Assembly: GCA_002082585.1 (NCBI GenBank)
Contig: CP020563.1
Location: 4,768,001 to 4,832,000, forward strand
Direction of reading: 5' to 3'
Source: Kitasatospora albolonga
GTDB taxonomy: Bacteria; Actinomycetota; Actinomycetes; Streptomycetales; Streptomycetaceae
Length of the DNA stretch: 64,000 nucleotides
The position numbers and the translations under genes were made by a program. Below, piece after piece: positions 59,805 through 64,000 of this stretch; within the stretch, counting starts at the first letter, position 1; every line of letters starts with the position of its first letter. Under the pieces are notes generated by a model. That model searched no databases and was not told where the DNA came from. It saw only the letters and a list, made by a program, of their open reading frames with translations.

Positions 59805-60479
59805 GTGCTGACGATTCACGCCGCGCCGCTGGTCCTTCCGGTCGGTGCGGCGGCTTTCGTGGAGGGCGCCGTGGCCGTGGACGGCGACCGGATCGCCGCC
59901 ATCGGCCCGTACGAGGAGGTCGTCGCCGCCCACCCGGCGGCCCGGGTCCGCCGCTGGCCCGGCCTCCTCACCCCCGGGCTCCGCCAGGACCGGGCCCGGG
60001 AGCTGCTCACCCGCTGCTACCACCCGGACCCGCGCGAGGCGGACGAGCTGGGCGAACTGCCGCTGTGGGGCGAGGAGTTCGACCGGCTCGCGGCGACGAT
60101 GGACCCGGCCCGGCGGGCGGGCAGCGTACGGCGCGGACTCCAGCGGATGCTGCGGTACGGCACCACACATGTGGTGGGCCCGTTCGACGCGGACGATCCC
60201 GTGCTGCGGGCGGCCGTGAACCGGTCGGGGCTGGTCCAACTGCCTTCAAGGGATGGTCCGTCGAGGCTGGCCGGGGCGTCGTCCCCTGGTCCCGCGGACC
60301 TGGACCCCTTCGCGTACGGCGGCGATCTCGCCTCCACCGTCCACGGCCCGCTGACCGTGGGCGCCCGTGCGGACTTCGCCGTCTTCGACGTGCCCGACGG
60401 GGCGGCCCTGTGCGCGGGCGGGGCGGTCCGCTGTGTGGCGACGGTGCTCGCGGGACGGCTCGTGCACCGCGCCCGCTGA
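59805..60479 (+). CDS. Amidohydrolase-like protein lacking the catalytic barrel
   Basis: 224 residues. The ends look like an imidazolonepropionase/deaminase: N-terminal composite sandwich AFVEGAVAVDGDRIAAIGPY and C-terminal GPLTVGARADFAVFDVPDG. Where the HxH metal motif should follow the TPGL string it reads TPGLRQDRAREL, and most of the TIM barrel is missing (family members are ~400 residues). It sits eight bases after mqnC, where other bacteria carry aminodeoxyfutalosine deaminase, so it may be a decayed or repurposed copy. It is probably not a working hydrolase. Confidence 0.8.
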   Translation: MLTIHAAPLVLPVGAAAFVEGAVAVDGDRIAAIGPYEEVVAAHPAARVRRWPGLLTPGLRQDRARELLTRCYHPDPREADELGELPLWGEEFDRLAATMDPARRAGSVRRGLQRMLRYGTTHVVGPFDADDPVLRAAVNRSGLVQLPSRDGPSRLAGASSPGPADLDPFAYGGDLASTVHGPLTVGARADFAVFDVPDGAALCAGGAVRCVATVLAGRLVHRAR

Positions 60480-60505
60480 GCCCGCTCCGCCCGAAGCGCG
60501 AGGGC

Positions 60506-61531
60506 TCACGGCACCGAAGGGCCGCCCAGATAGCGCCCCTTGGCGTCGTACGGCCAGGCGTTGGCGACGCACCCCTTCAGCCCGTCGATCTGCTGCATCA
60601 TCGCGGGCGCGGGGCGTCCCTTCCCCGGGCAGGTCTCGTGGCCGCGCCCCAGCCAGTGGCCGACCTCGTGGTTGATGATCAGGGCCCGGTACTCGGTGAC
60701 CGGCCCGTCGAACTGCGGTGAACCCAGCTGCCAGCGCTTCAGGTTGACCATGACCTCCTCGCCGCCCCGGCAGTTGACCTCGCCCCGGGTCTTCAGGCCG
60801 TACCGGCCGCAGAGCCGGTCCGTGGTCGCCGGGGTGCCTATCCTGACCACCAGCCCGGCCGACTTGTCCGTGACCTGGCGGAACGAGCGCTCGCCGCCGT
60901 GGGTCCAGCCGCGCGGGTGGGCCAGGATCGCGGCGATCTCCTCGGCGGCCCGGTCGGGGTCGACGCCGATGCCGTCCTCCACCTCGACCCGGTAGGGCTC
61001 GCCCTTGCCGGACTTCGTGACGCCCGCGCGGGCGACGGTGAACGTGCCGGGGCCGGAGGCGGGGACGTCGGAGGCGCGGGGCGGCCGGTCCGTGTCGGCC
61101 GGGGGTGTGGGAGCGGGGGCGGGGGAGGGCGGTGCGGTGGTGGGAGGCGCGGTCGGCGGGGCCGGGGCGAGCGGGGTCTCGGCGTTGTCGGCCCCGGACC
61201 CGGGACCCGCGTCGGCGGTGACGGACGGGTCCCCGTTCCGCCGGGGGAGGTCGACGAGGACCGCCACCAGCGCCACGGCCGCCAGGGCGAGCACGACGAG
61301 CCCCGCCGTCCGGCGCCGGTTCCGCCGTCTTCGCCGCTCGCGGGAACGGGTACGGGAGCGGCTCTCCGTGCGGCCTCTCGGCGCCCGTCCCGGGCCGCCT
61401 GCCCTCGTCCCTGCCCCCGCCCCAGTCCCCGTCCCCGGGCGTTCCCCCGGGAGGGCGCGCAGCCGGAACGTCTCGGTGTCGCGGGCCGGTTCCTCGCGCG
61501 GCAGCGTGCCCAGACCGCGGCGGCCCGTCAC
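60506..61531 (-). CDS. DUF3152 metzincin-like membrane-anchored protein
   Basis: 341 residues. A basic N-terminal region (RRRRNRRRTAGLVVLALAAV) forms one membrane anchor, then a Pro/Thr/Ala-rich stalk, then a DUF3152 domain with PYRVEVEDGIGVDPDRAAEE and the zinc-protease-like motif NHEVGHWLGRGHETC plus four cysteines. The start GTG 61531 overlaps the preceding stop as GTGA. Third gene of an ECF sigma operon, so it is probably expressed with it and acts at the cell surface. Protease activity is inferred from the HExxHxxGxxH motif only. Confidence 0.88.
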   Translation of the reverse strand: MTGRRGLGTLPREEPARDTETFRLRALPGERPGTGTGAGAGTRAGGPGRAPRGRTESRSRTRSRERRRRRNRRRTAGLVVLALAAVALVAVLVDLPRRNGDPSVTADAGPGSGADNAETPLAPAPPTAPPTTAPPSPAPAPTPPADTDRPPRASDVPASGPGTFTVARAGVTKSGKGEPYRVEVEDGIGVDPDRAAEEIAAILAHPRGWTHGGERSFRQVTDKSAGLVVRIGTPATTDRLCGRYGLKTRGEVNCRGGEEVMVNLKRWQLGSPQFDGPVTEYRALIINHEVGHWLGRGHETCPGKGRPAPAMMQQIDGLKGCVANAWPYDAKGRYLGGPSVP

Positions 61532-61998
61532 CGGGTCGCCCCGGTGAATGAGGGCGTGGGGCTGGGCGAGGACGTAGCCGAGGGTGTCGGTGTGGGCCGG
61601 GGTGAGGACGTGGAGGAGAGCGTGGGCGAGGACGGGGGCGGGGATGTGGGGGAGGGCGGGGACGAGGGGGTCGGCATGCCGGTTACGGGCTCCGTCAGGT
61701 CGGGGGAAGGGGGCGGCGCGGGCCGGGTGATGGACGGGCCGGGGGCGGGGGCGCCGGGGTCGGTGTCGGGTGCCGGCCGCACCAAGGGTCCCAGCAGGGC
61801 GACCCCCAGCGTCACGGAGGTCACCGCGACGAAGGCGCCCGCCACCGCGAGCCCCCGGCTCCTGGCCCGTCGCCGCCGCCCTTCCCGTACGGCGTCGGGC
61901 ACCAGGTCGGGCAGCGGGGACAGGGTGTCGGCGGTGCGGGTGAGCGCGTCCCGGAACAGCTCTTCCTCGGGCGAACGCGGCTGTGGTGGTGGCTTCAT
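61528..61998 (-). CDS. Single-pass membrane protein following the sigma factor
   Basis: 156 residues. An acidic helical N-terminus (EEELFRDALTRTADTLSPL), one membrane helix (LAVAGAFVAVTSVTLGVALL) and an extracytoplasmic Pro/Ser/Thr-rich tail (SSPTLSSTSSPRPTPTPSAT). Position and topology resemble the anti-sigma-like partners of SigE-family ECF factors, but no zinc anti-sigma motif is present. Overlaps the DUF3152 gene by four bases. Confidence 0.78.
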   Translation of the reverse strand: MKPPPQPRSPEEELFRDALTRTADTLSPLPDLVPDAVREGRRRRARSRGLAVAGAFVAVTSVTLGVALLGPLVRPAPDTDPGAPAPGPSITRPAPPPSPDLTEPVTGMPTPSSPPSPTSPPPSSPTLSSTSSPRPTPTPSATSSPSPTPSFTGATR

Positions 61999-62007
61999 GA
62001 CCGGCCC

Positions 62008-62556
62008 TCAGCTTCCGGTGGAGTAGAGCCGGGCGTCGCCCATGCGGGCGCGCAGCCGGACGAGTGAACGCGAGCACTGGCTCTTGACCGTGGACTCGCT
62101 GCACCGCAGCAGCGCGGCGACCCGCTCCACGCTCAGGTCGTCCCAGTACCGCAGGACGACCATCGCCCGGGCCCGGGGCGGGAGTTCGTCGAGCAGGGCG
62201 AGCAGGGTGACGCGGAGATCGGCGTGGGCCGCCGGATTGGGCTGCGGGCGGGGTGCGTTGGACCGATGGGCGAGCACGTCCCTCACCGTGCGGCGGCGTT
62301 CGGCCACATAGGTGCGGACGAGGACGGTCTTGGCGTAGGCGTCGAGGTTGTCCGCCCGGCTCGCCCGGCGCCAGTGCTGGAACAGCTTGGCGAGGGTCGT
62401 CTGCGTCAGGTCCTTCGCGCCTTCCACGTTTCCGCAGAGCAGGTAGGCCGTCCGGTACAGCCGCCGCTGCCCGTCCCGCGCGTACGCCTCGAACGCGGCG
62501 CTGTCGCCGTCCGCCCCGCCGGGCCCCGCTCCACCGGGCTCCGCCCCTGCCGGCAT
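62008..62556 (-). CDS. ECF RNA polymerase sigma factor (SigE family)
   Basis: 182 residues. Region 2 is AYLLCGNVEGAKDLTQTTLAKLFQHW, and region 4 is LDELPPRARAMVVLRYWDDL with VAALLRCSESTVKSQCSRSL. The pattern is that of Streptomyces SigE-family (not the cell-envelope SigE) ECF factors. ATG 62556 is chosen because AGGGAGG lies five bases upstream; an in-frame ATG at 62601 lacks a site. It heads the operon with the membrane partner and the DUF3152 protein. Confidence 0.93.
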   Translation of the reverse strand: MPAGAEPGGAGPGGADGDSAAFEAYARDGQRRLYRTAYLLCGNVEGAKDLTQTTLAKLFQHWRRASRADNLDAYAKTVLVRTYVAERRRTVRDVLAHRSNAPRPQPNPAAHADLRVTLLALLDELPPRARAMVVLRYWDDLSVERVAALLRCSESTVKSQCSRSLVRLRARMGDARLYSTGS

Positions 62557-63028
62557 CCGCCCTCCCTTTCCTCGCTCACCCCTTACAGAGTTCGCGGGCA
62601 CGGAAAAGGTTGAAGGCGAATCGCCATCGATTCGCGAGCCCGGTCCGCGGGACGGAACGTCTCACTCCGCGGTACGAACCTGGTGCCTCGCGGAGCGCCT
62701 GTGCTAGAACAACTGCCGTGACAGTCGATCGTTTTCTGGTGGAGTGCCTCCACATCGATCTCTGCCGTGTGTCCAGCGCTTCCTGTTGCTGAAGCCCTGC
62801 CCGCGGCATCCTCGGTGATGCCCCGACACGTTGACACGTGGACGCGCTGAGACACGCTGACGTCTCCGCCCCCGCTCTCCCCGTGTCTCTTTCCGCCTCC
62901 CGGTGTGCGCACCCGTCGGCCGACTCTTCGGCGGGCCCACTCTCCTTGCCTTCCGGCGGTCGCCCGCGCCCGGCTCGCCCCTGAGCCCGGCGTTCCGTTC
63001 CGGCCCGCCCTCGTCCCCGGAGCCCTCC
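62557..63028. other. Intergenic region with leader peptide before the sulfonate transporter
   Basis: Contains the cysteine-rich leader ORF (62718-62792), then a small stem GGCATC-CTCGGT-GATGCC (62805-62822) and further CACGT-type dyads around 62830-62860 before the permease gene. No other gene seen. Confidence 0.6.
62718..62792 (+). CDS. Cysteine-rich leader peptide of the sulfur operon
   Basis: 24 codons from GTG 62718 to TGA. The peptide has four cysteines and ends HIDLCRVSSASCC, matching the (R/H)xHxDLxRVSSAxC pattern of small leader peptides found upstream of sulfur-assimilation genes in actinobacteria. There a terminal Cys-Cys is thought to let ribosome stalling on scarce Cys-tRNA control downstream expression. 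It lies 236 bp before the sulfonate permease gene. No strong ribosome site is seen. Too short for automatic gene calls. Confidence 0.75.
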   Translation: MTVDRFLVECLHIDLCRVSSASCC

Positions 63029-63904
63029 ATGACCACGCCCACTTCCGTACGGAAACGGGCTGCCGACGCCCCTGCCCCCGCCCCAGCCGTCGGGGCCGAG
63101 GGTCGGCGGCCGGAGCGCGGCGCCCGCCTGCGCCGCGTCGGGCTCCGGCTCGTCGCCCTCGCCACCCTGCTCGCGCTCTGGCAGCTGGTGGTCGTCCTCC
63201 AGCTCTGGTCGCCGGTCCTGGTGCCCTCGCCCGCTGCCGTGTGGAACGCGCTGCTGGAGACCTCCGGTACGCACGACGGAGTGCGCGGGTACCAGGGCCA
63301 CACCCTGATCGAGCACCTCGGCATCAGCCTGCGCCGCATCCTCATCGGGGCCGGGGCGGGTGTCGTCGCGGGGCTGGTCGTCGGTGTCCTGATGGGAACG
63401 CTGCCGTGGGTACGGGTGGTGCTGGAGCCCGCCGTGGCGTTCCTGCGTACCCTGCCGCCGCTCGCCTACTTCAGCCTGCTGATCATCTGGTTCGGCATCG
63501 ACGAGGCGCCCAAGCTCTGGCTGCTCGCCATCGCCGCGATGCCGCCGGTCGCCGTGGCCACCGCCTCCGCCGTCGCCTCCGCGCCGACCGCCCTGGTGGA
63601 GGCGGCGCGGGCGATCGGGGCCCGGCGCGGGCAGGTCGTGACGTCGGTCGTGCTGCCGTCCGCGCTGCCCGAGATCCTGGTCGGCGTCCGCCTCGCCTTC
63701 GGCATCGCGTACTCCTCGGTGGTGGCCGCCGAGACGGTCAACGGCCTGCCGGGCATCGGCGGTCTGATCCGCGACGCCCAGCGCTACAACCAGTCGGACA
63801 CCGTCATCCTCGGCCTCTTCGCCATCGGCGTCTCCGGCCTGCTCATCGACGCCGGGCTACGGGTGCTGTCGGACCGGCTCGCCCCGTGGCGACGCCACGC
63901 GTAA
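63029..63904 (+). CDS. Sulfonate/taurine-type ABC transporter permease (SsuC/TauC family)
   Basis: 291 residues with six membrane helices. VVEAARAIGA-type EAA loop (EAARAIGARRGQVVTSVVLP), LRTLPPLAYFSLLIIWFGID and AETVNGLPGIGGLIRDAQRY are characteristic of aliphatic sulfonate/taurine importers. ATG 63029 follows GGAG. The substrate-binding gene begins 52 bp later; an ATPase gene is expected outside the window. The upstream cysteine leader supports a sulfur-acquisition role. Confidence 0.9.
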   Translation: MTTPTSVRKRAADAPAPAPAVGAEGRRPERGARLRRVGLRLVALATLLALWQLVVVLQLWSPVLVPSPAAVWNALLETSGTHDGVRGYQGHTLIEHLGISLRRILIGAGAGVVAGLVVGVLMGTLPWVRVVLEPAVAFLRTLPPLAYFSLLIIWFGIDEAPKLWLLAIAAMPPVAVATASAVASAPTALVEAARAIGARRGQVVTSVVLPSALPEILVGVRLAFGIAYSSVVAAETVNGLPGIGGLIRDAQRYNQSDTVILGLFAIGVSGLLIDAGLRVLSDRLAPWRRHA

Positions 63905-63956
63905 GCCCACCCGCTCTCCCTTCCCTCTCATTCCCTCCCGTACGAAGGAAACACAC

Positions 63957-64000
63957 ATGGCCGGAACACGCGGTTGGCTCCGCCTCTCCTCGACCGTCGC
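63957..64000 (+). CDS. ABC transporter substrate-binding protein (start only, cut by window end)
   Basis: Begins ATG 63957 after GAAGGAAAC with MAGTRGWLRLSSTV, a typical basic start of an exported protein. By position it should be the sulfonate-binding lipoprotein partner of the permease. Only 14 codons are visible, so identity rests on context. Confidence 0.65.
   Translation, partial: MAGTRGWLRLSSTV

Overview
The window is chromosomal DNA of a Streptomyces species or very close relative. The sequence is extremely GC-rich, GTG starts are common, genes are often joined by ATGA or GTGA overlaps, and hairpin terminators lack T-runs. It carries recognisable orthologues of the antibiotic-control trio afsK, afsR and afsS and two enzymes of the futalosine menaquinone route (mqnA, mqnC). 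No phage, insertion sequence or CRISPR array was seen. The first and last genes are cut by the window edges.

Layout. 1-11.4 kb: acyl-CoA dehydrogenase and zinc alcohol dehydrogenase, a GlxA-type regulator divergent from a small membrane protein across a DasR-like site, an MFS transporter, a flavin reductase, an HPP membrane protein, two convergent CGNR zinc-finger regulators, a VOC protein, an FMN-binding split-barrel protein, and a ferredoxin with its reductase. 11.4-15.6 kb: HEAT and TPR repeat proteins and unknowns. 15.7-20.8 kb: enoyl-CoA hydratase with an ADP-forming acyl-CoA synthetase, initiator tRNA, and a NAD(P)-binding protein. 21-28.6 kb: AraC regulator, lipoprotein, an unusual secreted protein, a flavoprotein monooxygenase, and an iron-boxed siderophore importer without an ATPase gene. 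28.7-38 kb: small regulators, DoxX-like and DUF35 proteins, PspAB-HtpX, PdxH-like oxidase, Ltp-type thiolase, FadE, F420-type oxidoreductase and a TetR regulator. 38-52 kb: VOC protein, afsK, a second Ltp/DUF35/hydratase set divergent from a FadD3-like ligase, a VapBC-like pair, afsS and afsR. 52-64 kb: amidohydrolase, MerR regulator, cold-shock protein, mqnA, receptor kinase, mqnC, a gutted amidohydrolase, a metzincin-like DUF3152 protein with an ECF sigma operon, and a sulfonate ABC transporter behind a cysteine-rich leader peptide.

The strongest system-level signal is a palindrome, CTGACG-N3-CGTCAG, found eight times. Every copy lies in the promoter region of an acyl-CoA or steroid-like catabolic gene: flavin reductase, ACS/hydratase (two copies), DoxX/DUF35, Ltp thiolase, FadE, Ltp2/FadD3-like, and amidohydrolase. 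A TetR-family gene sits in the middle of these loci and has a degenerate copy over its own start codon. I read this as one dispersed catabolic regulon, probably for a polycyclic or branched carboxylic acid, that is scattered around and between the afs genes.

The second signal is structural. Many genes end in short tandem duplications that repeat the last codons together with the stop codon, or repeat the stop/start junction between two genes. At least eight gene ends show this, with a different repeat sequence each time.
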